Source: Clostridiales bacterium (GTDB lineage Bacteria > Bacillota > Clostridia > Lachnospirales > Anaerotignaceae). From it: DNA of 13,259 bases. Made by a program: the position numbers and the translations under genes. The notes beneath the pieces were generated by a model. The model did no database searches, was not told the DNA's origin, and saw only the letters and a program-made list of their open reading frames with translations. Below, in pieces: positions 7,370 to 13,259 of the stretch; within the stretch, counting starts at the first letter, position 1, and the number at the start of each line of letters is the position of its first letter. The DNA lies in assembly GCA_021202325.1 (NCBI GenBank), contig JAJQDF010000124.1, positions 1 through 13,259 on the forward strand, read 5' to 3'.

Positions 7370-7930
7370 ATGGCTTTTTCAGAAAATGAGATTTCTTATA
7401 TAGACTACAGGGGCAGCAGGGGTTATAATAATTATGATAGCTATAACTATGGTTCGACTGCCTATGATATAGATTTTGAAAGACGCAAAAAAGAAGAAGA
7501 GCAAAGGCAAAAAGCAGAAGAAAGAAGAAAAAGACAGGCCGCTTTGGAGAGAAGCGAAAGAAGACTGAATATAAGAAGTTCGGTTCAGCTTATTGCTGCG
7601 GCAGGTATATTTTTCTTCGGTTGTGTGCTTACGATTACGGCCATTTCTTCTGTAAGTGAAATGCGTTATCAGATAACTGAGCTAAAAGAAGAGCTGAGCA
7701 CTATTCAGAATGAAAATATTTTTCTTGCATCGGAAATCAGTGATACAATTAATCTTGATTACATAGAGGACAGAGCTGTAAACGAGCTTGGTATGACCGA
7801 GCCCCAAAGCTATCAGATAAAAACTATCAGCGTGCCGGTACAGAGCTATACTTTGCAGTATAGAGAGGAAGACAACAGTGCTCCCGAGGTCAATGCGGAG
7901 CTTTTAAAGGAATTCTTCTTTAACGACTGA
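7370..7930 (+). CDS. ftsL: cell division protein FtsL-like (septum formation initiator family)
   Basis: A 186-residue single-pass (type II) membrane protein in the ftsL position of the dcw cluster. The order is a Tyr-rich N-terminal segment (7 Tyr in residues 10-32), a highly charged Arg/Lys/Glu helix (36-66), one transmembrane segment (about 72-93, LIAAAGIFFFGCVLTITAIS), a short extracytoplasmic coiled coil (about 96-126, MRYQITELKEELSTIQNENIFLASEI) and the FtsL/DivIC motif YIEDRAVNELGMTEP (131-145). FtsL joins FtsB/DivIC and FtsQ/DivIB and activates the FtsW-FtsI synthase at the septum. It is longer than the usual 90-130 residues because of the N-terminal cytoplasmic part. AGGGGAG lies 8 nt before the ATG. 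Sequence identity is weak across the family, so the call rests on architecture and position. Confidence 0.85.
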   Translation: MAFSENEISYIDYRGSRGYNNYDSYNYGSTAYDIDFERRKKEEEQRQKAEERRKRQAALERSERRLNIRSSVQLIAAAGIFFFGCVLTITAISSVSEMRYQITELKEELSTIQNENIFLASEISDTINLDYIEDRAVNELGMTEPQSYQIKTISVPVQSYTLQYREEDNSAPEVNAELLKEFFFND

Positions 7931-7957
7931 GCTGATAAAGAAACGGAATGATGATTA

Positions 7958-10300
7958 TTGAACAATAAAGAAAGACAAGCGCAGCGCAGAAGAATAAGGC
8001 GCCAGCGGTTTATATTTGTAGTTATGGCGGCTGTTTTGGCTGTGCTTATCGGAAGGATAGCATATCTTAAAATAGTGAAGGGCGAGGAATACGAAACCGC
8101 TGCCAAAAATCAGCAGACAGAGGATTATGATACAACCATAGTCGTCAACAGGGGCTCGATTGTTGATAGAAACAATCAGGCTTTTGCTGTTTCTACAAGA
8201 GTGTATGATATGGCTCTTGATGTAAGGGTGCTTGTAAGCGCCTACAGCGAGGAAGAGCAGGAAAATACTATTTCTACCCTTGCAAGCATAGATTATCTTG
8301 ATTTGGACTATGCCACGCTGAAATCTTATATCGTTACCGATGAGGATGGAGTGCCGGCGGCGGACACCCATTGGAAGGTGCTTGCAAAGCAGCTTTCGAG
8401 AGAAAAGAAGGAAGAGATAGAGGCACTTGACCTTAAGGGCGTTGTTTTCGGAGCGGATACACAAAGAAGCTATCCTCTTGGTTCGGTAGCATCTGATGTA
8501 ATAGGCTTTATAAGAGGCGATAGCTCCTGGGGACTTGAAAATAAATATAATACAGAGCTTTCAGGTGTGAACGGCCGTGAATATAAGACCTATGACGGCA
8601 GTGCATCGGCGGTTATTCAGACCATAGATGCCCAGGACGGCTCAACTGTAGTTACAACCCTTGACTATAATATTCAGCAGTATGCTGAAGAGGCAGTAGC
8701 CCAGGCTGTAGCGGATTATTCGCCGGAGCATGCGGCAGTGCTAGTAATGAATCCCACAACAGGCGAGGTATATGCCATGGCGGATTATCCTTCCTTTGAT
8801 TCCAATACACCGGGAGATCCTACAACGCTGTATACATCAGAGACATTTTTGGAAGAATGGGAAGCCATGACCGATGAGGAACAGACAGAGTTCCTTATGG
8901 ACAGTTGGCAGAACTTCAATATAACATATACATTTGAGGCCGGTTCAATATTTAAGCCCATGGTTGTGGCGGCGGCTCTTGAGGAAGGAATAATATCCGA
9001 AACAGATACCTTCTATTGCAGCGGAAGTAAAACCGTGTATGACTATGATATAGACTGCTGGCAGGTTTCCGGACACGGAACGGAAACACTTGAGGATGTT
9101 TTGGCAAACTCATGCAACGTTGCCATGATGAATATTGCCGAAAAAATGGGCAGAAGTATTTTTTACAAATACCAAAAGGATTTCGGCTTTGGTGAAAAGA
9201 CAGGAATAGACCTTATAGGAGAAGAAAGCGCAATCAACCTGCTTTATTCCGAAAACGCCATCGGTCCCGTTGAGCTTGCAACAATGAGCTTCGGACAGGG
9301 CTTCAACTGTACGGCCATACAGGTGCTTACTGCATTCTCTGCGGTAATAAACGGCGGAAATCTTATGCAACCCTACGTGGTTTCTCAGATAATAGATTCA
9401 AACGGCGATGTTACATATGAAAAGTCGCCGACACTTGTGAGAAAGGTTATAAGCCAGGAAACAAGCGATACTGTAAGGAAATATCTCCAGGCGGTTATCG
9501 ATACAGGTACAGGTAAAAAAGCTAAAATCGAAGGCTATGCCATCGGCGGCAAAACAGGTACAGCCCAGCAGGCTGTCCGTACTGATGAAGAATACGTAGT
9601 ATCATTCATAGGCTTCCTTCCGGTAGATGATCCGCAGATAATAGCCATTGCTATACTTGACAGACCTGCGGTATATACAGAAGGCTCGACTTCGGCAGCG
9701 CCTATGCTTAAAGGCCTGCTTGAAAATATCATAAAATATTTGGGAATACCCAAAACAGAAGAGGTTGACGATTCTTCATCTTCAGAGAGTGATACAGTCG
9801 TTCTTGACGACCTGACACTCTATACAACAAATGAGGCAATTACATATCTGACCAATAAGGGCCTTAACTATCAGATAGTCGGCGAGGGCAGTGTGGTAAC
9901 AAGCAGTGCGCCCCATGCCGGAACTGAGGTAAACGAGGATTCTACGATTATCGTCTATGTAACCAAAGGCGAAGACGACGACAATATGGTTCAGACTCCA
10001 AGCGTACTTGGCAAGACATATGATGAGGCGGTTCAGACAATAATGGATGCCGGACTTTCGGTAGTCGTACAGGGTGACGAAAGCGGAGTAGTTGTGAGTC
10101 AGAATCCCAAAAAGAGTGAATATGTACTTAAGGGCAGTGATGTAACACTTACATTTGAGTCTGACGAAAGCAGTGAGAGCAGCAGTACAGAAACCACAGT
10201 AACAGAAACAGAAACCGGAACTACCCAGACCACAACGTCAAATGTTACGGTAAATGCGGTAACTACTACAACTAGGAAGTCGGGAACGGTAGTCAGTTGA
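7958..10300 (+). CDS. PASTA-containing class B penicillin-binding protein (FtsI/SpoVD type transpeptidase)
   Basis: A 780-residue peptidoglycan DD-transpeptidase. It has a basic cytoplasmic tip (MNNKERQAQRRRIRRQR), one transmembrane anchor (18-38), a PBP dimerisation domain starting at IVVNRGSIVDRNNQAFA (61-77), and a transpeptidase domain with the acyl-serine motif S330-I-F-K333, the S385-C-N387 motif and K532-T-G534. Two PASTA repeats follow (about 612-671 and 676-734), then a Ser/Thr/Glu-rich tail (735-780). This layout fits SpoVD or the vegetative PBP2B/FtsI; which one cannot be decided here, so no symbol is given. The start is a TTG at 7958, the only in-frame start before the basic tip, with a poor ribosome site. 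It lies 27 nt after ftsL and is the last gene of the cluster in this window. Confidence 0.93.
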   Translation: MNNKERQAQRRRIRRQRFIFVVMAAVLAVLIGRIAYLKIVKGEEYETAAKNQQTEDYDTTIVVNRGSIVDRNNQAFAVSTRVYDMALDVRVLVSAYSEEEQENTISTLASIDYLDLDYATLKSYIVTDEDGVPAADTHWKVLAKQLSREKKEEIEALDLKGVVFGADTQRSYPLGSVASDVIGFIRGDSSWGLENKYNTELSGVNGREYKTYDGSASAVIQTIDAQDGSTVVTTLDYNIQQYAEEAVAQAVADYSPEHAAVLVMNPTTGEVYAMADYPSFDSNTPGDPTTLYTSETFLEEWEAMTDEEQTEFLMDSWQNFNITYTFEAGSIFKPMVVAAALEEGIISETDTFYCSGSKTVYDYDIDCWQVSGHGTETLEDVLANSCNVAMMNIAEKMGRSIFYKYQKDFGFGEKTGIDLIGEESAINLLYSENAIGPVELATMSFGQGFNCTAIQVLTAFSAVINGGNLMQPYVVSQIIDSNGDVTYEKSPTLVRKVISQETSDTVRKYLQAVIDTGTGKKAKIEGYAIGGKTGTAQQAVRTDEEYVVSFIGFLPVDDPQIIAIAILDRPAVYTEGSTSAAPMLKGLLENIIKYLGIPKTEEVDDSSSSESDTVVLDDLTLYTTNEAITYLTNKGLNYQIVGEGSVVTSSAPHAGTEVNEDSTIIVYVTKGEDDDNMVQTPSVLGKTYDEAVQTIMDAGLSVVVQGDESGVVVSQNPKKSEYVLKGSDVTLTFESDESSESSSTETTVTETETGTTQTTTSNVTVNAVTTTTRKSGTVVS

Positions 10301-10332
10301 AATGCGGCGAATTAATGAAAAATGTGTATTAA

Positions 10333-10359
10333 TAGGCGAGGATTTGATTTCCTCGCCTA
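10333..10359. terminator. candidate bidirectional terminator hairpin between convergent genes
   Basis: TAGGCGAGGA (10333-10342) and TCCTCGCCTA (10350-10359) form a perfect 10-bp GC-rich stem with a 7-nt loop, placed between the stop of the PBP gene and the stop of the oppositely oriented CAP gene. There is no strong T-run on either side, so termination would be weaker than at the lgt terminator; an mRNA 3'-end stabiliser is the alternative. Confidence 0.5.
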
Positions 10360-10392
10360 AATTGTAGTAATAGTAATTTGGAAAAATCAATA

Positions 10393-11145
10393 TCAGCTAA
10401 TGAAGAACTGGCTCCAATAATATGTATTTCCGCTCTTATAGCAGCCGACGCCTATTGTTGTGTAGCTGCTGTTCAATATGTTGGCTCTGTGGCCGGATGA
10501 ATTCATCCAAGCGCTTACTACCTCTTCCGGTGTCTGCTGGCCGTATGCGATATTTTCGCCGGCTGATGAATATGTTACGCCAGCCTCCTGAAGAGCAGTA
10601 AAACAGCTTGTGCCGTTAGGTCTGGTGTGGGAGAACAGAGTTGCAGCCTCAACTGCTCTGACCTGAGCCGCTGCCTGAACATTGCTGTCTGTCTTTAAAG
10701 CGGAAAGGCCTTCTTTGGCTCTCTCTTCGTTTACAAGGCGTACAACCTCGGAAATATAGTCGCTTTCGGTTGTGCCTGTAGTGCCGGTTGTAGTGGTAGT
10801 TGTTGTGTTGGATTCAGAGGAATTTTCCTTTTCACTGTTTTGTGAGGCAGAATTTTGTTCCACATCGGGAGCTTCAACTGTGCAGTTTCCATCGGTGCAG
10901 TCTGAACTGCTGTTATCATTAGTGAATATGTAATCAAAATTTCCGCTGAAATCACAGCCGAGCCAACTGCAAAGGTTAAAGCTTTGTGTGGAATTGGTTT
11001 TGCCGGATAAATAATTACTGCACAAATTGCTAAGACTGATAGTGCTGCACTGTGATTTGGAATTGCTTCGTGGTGCTGCAAATGCGTTTGCAGAGCTTAA
11101 CATAATTGTAGTTACTGTGAGTGCTGTTACAATTTTCTTATTCAT
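10393..11145 (-). CDS. secreted CAP/SCP-domain protein (YkwD-like)
   Basis: A 250-residue exported protein. The N-terminus MNKKIVTALTVTTIMLSSANAFA is a signal peptide with an AFA cleavage box after residue 23. A region with six cysteines follows (33, 42, 59, 64, 83, 88), then a Ser/Thr/Glu linker (about 99-127, including seven consecutive Thr), and a C-terminal CAP domain (128-250). CAP signatures are VVRLVNEERAKEGLSAL, FSHTRPNG (His173), AGENIAYG (Glu197), and AWMNSSGHRANILN (His219). Bacterial YkwD-type CAP proteins are widespread in Clostridia and have no settled enzymatic role. The second ATG (11145) is preferred: AAGGAG (11154-11159) is 8 nt from it but only 2 nt from the ATG at 11151. 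It is monocistronic and convergent with the dcw cluster. Confidence 0.9.
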   Translation of the reverse strand: MNKKIVTALTVTTIMLSSANAFAAPRSNSKSQCSTISLSNLCSNYLSGKTNSTQSFNLCSWLGCDFSGNFDYIFTNDNSSSDCTDGNCTVEAPDVEQNSASQNSEKENSSESNTTTTTTTGTTGTTESDYISEVVRLVNEERAKEGLSALKTDSNVQAAAQVRAVEAATLFSHTRPNGTSCFTALQEAGVTYSSAGENIAYGQQTPEEVVSAWMNSSGHRANILNSSYTTIGVGCYKSGNTYYWSQFFIS

Positions 11146-11196
11146 TGTCATCTCTCCTTAAATATTAAGATTTTGTTACAAATATGTGACATGTAT

Positions 11197-11225
11197 ATGA
11201 TAACCTTTCCTTAGGCTGTAATCAA
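11197..11225 (-). promoter_or_regulatory. sigma-A-type promoter of the CAP-domain gene
   Basis: On the minus strand TTGATT (11225-11220) and TATCAT (11202-11197) are 17 nt apart. A start near 11190 gives a leader of about 45 nt with the AAGGAG site. Confidence 0.65.
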
Positions 11226-11348
11226 TGGAACATTATGGTTAACATATTTTCGAAATTTGGGAAAACTGCTGCAAAGCCCCAAATTTCAAGGAATTTCATG
11301 GCTGTGGATGAATATTGAAGGCGGCCTGTAAATATATTCCTAGTGTTG

Positions 11349-11377
11349 TTTACGCTGAACCGAAAAAGTGGTAAGAT
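11349..11377 (+). promoter_or_regulatory. candidate promoter with extended -10 for the 11385-11630 leader and the M16-dut genes
   Basis: TTTACG (11349-11354) and TAAGAT (11372-11377) are 17 nt apart, with TGG just before the -10 forming a TGn extension. The predicted start (about 11384) falls exactly where a long hairpin begins, which supports the call. The individual boxes match only 4 of 6 consensus bases. Confidence 0.5.
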
Positions 11378-11384
11378 GATACAA

Positions 11385-11529
11385 GGGACACAAAGTCATA
11401 AACGGATGCTTGCATTCGTTTTTATGACCTTGTGTCTCGCAAAACATGAGAACATAGCCGTTTTTCATAGAAAAACGAGTGGATTCAAATGTTTTTAGAA
11501 TTCTGAGAACGCATAGCGTGGAAGAATTC
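11385..11529 (+). other. structured leader or small RNA candidate with three consecutive hairpins
   Basis: Hairpin 1 spans 11385-11438: about 22 base pairs with one A/C mismatch, a 2-nt bulge and a CTTG tip. Hairpin 2 (11459-11477) is a perfect 8-bp stem, CGTTTTTC with GAAAAACG, around an ATA loop. Hairpin 3 (11498-11529) pairs GAATTCT (11498-11504) with AGAATTC (11523-11529) and ACGC (11509-11512) with GCGT (11516-11519), again around ATA. Hairpins 2 and 3 thus show the same C-ATA-G tip. TGAGAAC...ATAGC occurs twice (11447-11458 and 11504-11517). None of the hairpins is followed by a T-run, so none looks like a terminator. I do not match it to a named riboswitch or RNA family. It could be the 5' leader of the M16 gene, a separate small RNA, or an intergenic repeat element. 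Confidence 0.5.
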
Positions 11530-11544
11530 GTGTATCATATTATG

Positions 11545-11586
11545 GTGAATGGTAAGAAGTAGTTAGTGAGAGTGGATAGTGCAGAG
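11545..11586 (+). repeat. degenerate 7-base periodic tract
   Basis: Six consecutive 7-base units can be laid out: GTGAATG, GTAAGAA, GTAGTTA, GTGAGAG, TGGATAG, TGCAGAG. GT starts four of them in exact 7-base phase and purines dominate. It has no stable self-pairing. It is probably decayed heptamer repeat DNA of the kind found between clostridial genes, lying between the hairpins and the ribosome site of the next gene. Confidence 0.35.
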
Positions 11587-11630
11587 AAATAGATTTTTGC
11601 GATTTAATTTTTAATTTAGGTGGGGATAAC

Positions 11631-12908
11631 TTGATTGAAGTAATTACACTTGATAATGGTCTTAAAATAGTAATGGAGGATATACCATATGTCCGTTCTA
11701 TTGCCTTCGGCATATGGGTAAAGACGGGCACAAGGTATGAAAAGCCTGAAGAAAACGGTGTTTCCCATTTTATAGAGCATCTTATGTTTAAGGGCACAAA
11801 TAAAAGAAGTGCCAGAGACATAGCCGAGGAAATGGACTCCGTCGGCGGACAGATAAATGCCTATACGACAAAGGAATATACATGTTATTATACAAGGACA
11901 TTGGATAAACATTTTGATAAGTCGCTGGATGTTTTGAGCGATATGATTTTTAATTCAAAATTTGATCCTGATGACATCGAAAGGGAAAAAGAGGTCATAC
12001 AAGAGGAAATAGAGATGTATCTCGATGCGCCGGAGGAGCTTGTTCATGATGCCCTAGAGGAAGCGGTTTGGAGAGAGACAAGCCTCGGTATGCCAATCTG
12101 CGGTACTTTTGATACGCTAAAAGATATGGACAGAGCCGTGATAAAGGGCTATTACGACAGAACATACAGGCCTAAAAATGCCGTAATAGCTGTGGCCGGC
12201 AACTTCAAAAGGGACGAAATGCTTGAGAAGCTGAAAAATGTTTTCGGCTTATGGAGCAATGAAAAATATGAAAATATAGAGTATGAAACGGCAACATACA
12301 TGCCTTCGATTATTACAATTAATAAGGATGTGGAGCAGATACACATGTGCTTTACATTCAAGGCGCCCAAAAGGGACAGCGAAAGAAAATATTCTATGGC
12401 TGTTATGAATACGCTTTTCGGCGGCGGCATGAGCTCCAGGCTTTTCCAAAGAATAAGGGAGGATGCCGGACTGGTTTATTCTATATACAGCTATACTTCT
12501 CTTTATAGCGATACCGGCGTTATGACGGTATATGCCTGCACAAGTCCGCAGAAGGCTGAGGCAGTCATAGAAAGCGTTTTCAGAGAATTTAAGAGTCTTA
12601 GGGATGAAAAACTGGAACAGAGAATTATAGATGTAACAAAGGAACAGATAATAAGCAACTACATCATAGGCAGTGAAAGCACTGCAAGCCGTCTGAACAG
12701 CAACGGCGGAGGACTGGCACTGACCGGCAAAATACTGCCCATGGAGGAAATACTTGAAAAGATGGAAACTGTGGATTATGAATCCATAAAGGAAACCGCC
12801 GATGAAATATTTGTGGCTGATAATTTCAGCTTTTCGGCGGTGGGAAACATAGGAAATATAGATTTTGAAGGACTGATTGAAAATGGAAAGAAAATTTTAT
12901 GTGACTAA
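11631..12908 (+). CDS. M16 family zinc peptidase (MlpA/YmxG-like, processing-peptidase type)
   Basis: A 425-residue M16B peptidase with a complete active site: His46-F-I-E49-His50, then [11 protein letters not shown] with Glu126 as the third zinc ligand, 76 residues after His50, and Glu119 as the companion acidic residue. [34 protein letters not shown] is the classic N-terminal M16 opening, and [25 protein letters not shown] (about residues 264-288) the substrate-binding Arg/Tyr block in the second lobe. This resembles B. subtilis YmxG (MlpA) and mitochondrial processing peptidase beta. The start is TTG at 11631, preceded by AGGTGGGG (11618-11625) with 5 nt spacing; no ATG precedes the family N-terminus. 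Its 3' end overlaps dut by 26 nt, so the two are probably translationally coupled. It is likely cytoplasmic, since no signal peptide is seen; the substrate is unknown. Confidence 0.93.
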   Translation: MIEVITLDNGLKIVMEDIPYVRSIAFGIWVKTGTRYEKPEENGVSHFIEHLMFKGTNKRSARDIAEEMDSVGGQINAYTTKEYTCYYTRTLDKHFDKSLDVLSDMIFNSKFDPDDIEREKEVIQEEIEMYLDAPEELVHDALEEAVWRETSLGMPICGTFDTLKDMDRAVIKGYYDRTYRPKNAVIAVAGNFKRDEMLEKLKNVFGLWSNEKYENIEYETATYMPSIITINKDVEQIHMCFTFKAPKRDSERKYSMAVMNTLFGGGMSSRLFQRIREDAGLVYSIYSYTSLYSDTGVMTVYACTSPQKAEAVIESVFREFKSLRDEKLEQRIIDVTKEQIISNYIIGSESTASRLNSNGGGLALTGKILPMEEILEKMETVDYESIKETADEIFVADNFSFSAVGNIGNIDFEGLIENGKKILCD

Positions 12909-13254
12909 AACCGATGATGCAAAGGATTTGCCGCTTCCCAAATACATGTCGGACGGTGCGGCAGGTATGGATCTCTATGCAAATGTCCATGAGGACACGC
13001 TGATTAGACATGGCGAAATTAAGCTTATACCAACGGGAATAAAAATAGCACTGCCGGAGGGCTATGAGGCGCAGATAAGACCGAGAAGCGGTCTGGCACT
13101 GAAATACGGCATTACACTGTTAAATTCTCCGGGCACTATAGATTCGGACTACAGGGGCGAAATAGGCATAATTATGGCAAACTGCGGAAATAACGGATTC
13201 CTCATAAGAAGGGGAGACCGTATTGCCCAGATGGTAATAAATATATATGAATAA
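12883..13254 (+). CDS. dut: dUTP diphosphatase, lacking C-terminal motif V
   Basis: A 123-residue trimeric-type dUTPase that hydrolyses dUTP to dUMP and pyrophosphate, keeping uracil out of DNA and feeding thymidylate synthesis. Motifs seen are I AAGMDLYA (26-33), [10 protein letters not shown] (67-74), [17 protein letters not shown] (84-97, catalytic Asp87, uracil-binding hairpin before it) and [12 protein letters not shown] (109-118). The protein stops at MVINIYE; the usual strand swap and glycine-rich motif V (RGxGGFGSTG type) that closes over the nucleotide are absent, and homologues are normally about 140-150 residues. The ATG at 12883 is preferred over an in-frame TTG at 12877 because AAGGA (12868-12872) is 10 nt from it. 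It overlaps the end of the M16 gene by 26 nt. Confidence 0.92.
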   Translation: MERKFYVTKTDDAKDLPLPKYMSDGAAGMDLYANVHEDTLIRHGEIKLIPTGIKIALPEGYEAQIRPRSGLALKYGITLLNSPGTIDSDYRGEIGIIMANCGNNGFLIRRGDRIAQMVINIYE

Positions 13255-13259
13255 ATAGA

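Larger units (their letters stand above)
11146..11630. other. 485-base gene-free region
   Basis: No credible coding frame was seen here on either strand. It carries the leftward CAP gene promoter and leader at its left end, then an AT-rich stretch (about 11226-11340) in which I see nothing definite, then the rightward promoter, the three-hairpin segment, the heptamer tract and the AGGTGGGG ribosome site of the M16 gene. Confidence 0.8.

Noticed and set aside
7955..8464. 169-codon open frame on the minus strand at the start of the PBP gene
   Set aside because: Shadow of the transpeptidase coding sequence; composition and lack of a start signal argue against a gene.
10731..11081. Alternative-frame ORF across the Thr-rich linker of the CAP gene, considered as a possible frameshift
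   Set aside because: The CAP protein is continuous from signal peptide to end of domain in one frame; the other frame is open only because of low-complexity ACA/ACT codons.
11385..11438. Hairpin 1 as an intrinsic terminator
   Set aside because: The bases after the stem are GCAAAACATG on the plus strand, and there is no T-run following the stem in the leftward direction either.
1..13259. tRNA, rRNA, transposase or integrase genes and attachment-site duplications
   Set aside because: Read through both strands; no cloverleaf-like segment, no rRNA core sequence and no mobile-element protein motif was found.

Overview
The window reads as ordinary chromosome from a low-to-mid GC member of the Firmicutes, most likely class Clostridia (Lachnospirales-like). 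This rests on the mraZ-rsmH-ftsL-PASTA transpeptidase order, the YmfF/YmfH peptidase pair, strong GGAGG ribosome sites, sigma-A type promoters and heavy use of AGA/AGG arginine and ATA isoleucine codons. This is inference from gene content; there is no rRNA or other direct taxonomic marker.

Layout. (1) 31-2152, minus strand: four small accessory or metabolic genes read leftward: a DUF4180 protein with its own promoter, a metallo-beta-lactamase-fold hydrolase, a GNAT acetyltransferase and a PaaI-type hotdog thioesterase. (2) 2312-5760, plus strand: two tandem M16-family genes (YmfF-like without a zinc site, YmfH-like with one), then lgt, which has a good promoter of its own, closed by a strong intrinsic terminator. 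(3) 5840-10300, plus strand: the division/cell-wall (dcw) head cluster mraZ, rsmH, ftsL and a PASTA-containing class B penicillin-binding protein. A near-consensus promoter drives it, followed at once by a ladder of MraZ-type operator boxes. (4) 10393-11145, minus strand: a secreted CAP/SCP-domain protein with a cysteine-containing N-terminal region and a Thr-rich linker, convergent with the dcw cluster. (5) 11146-11630: a 485-base gene-free stretch holding the CAP gene promoter, a rightward promoter, three hairpins and a degenerate 7-base periodic tract. (6) 11631-13254, plus strand: a third M16 peptidase (MlpA/YmxG type, intact zinc site) overlapping a dUTPase gene that ends before the family's fifth motif.

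How the genes fit together. Lgt, FtsL, the PASTA transpeptidase and the CAP protein act at the membrane or outside it. MraZ is expected to control its own cluster through the boxes at its promoter. YmfF and YmfH belong to a pair that databases associate with 5-aminopentanol modification of elongation factor P. The third M16 peptidase and dut form an overlapping unit.

No mobile element, CRISPR array, tRNA or rRNA was seen. The least explained parts are the structured region at 11385-11529 in front of the third M16 gene and the shortened dUTPase.
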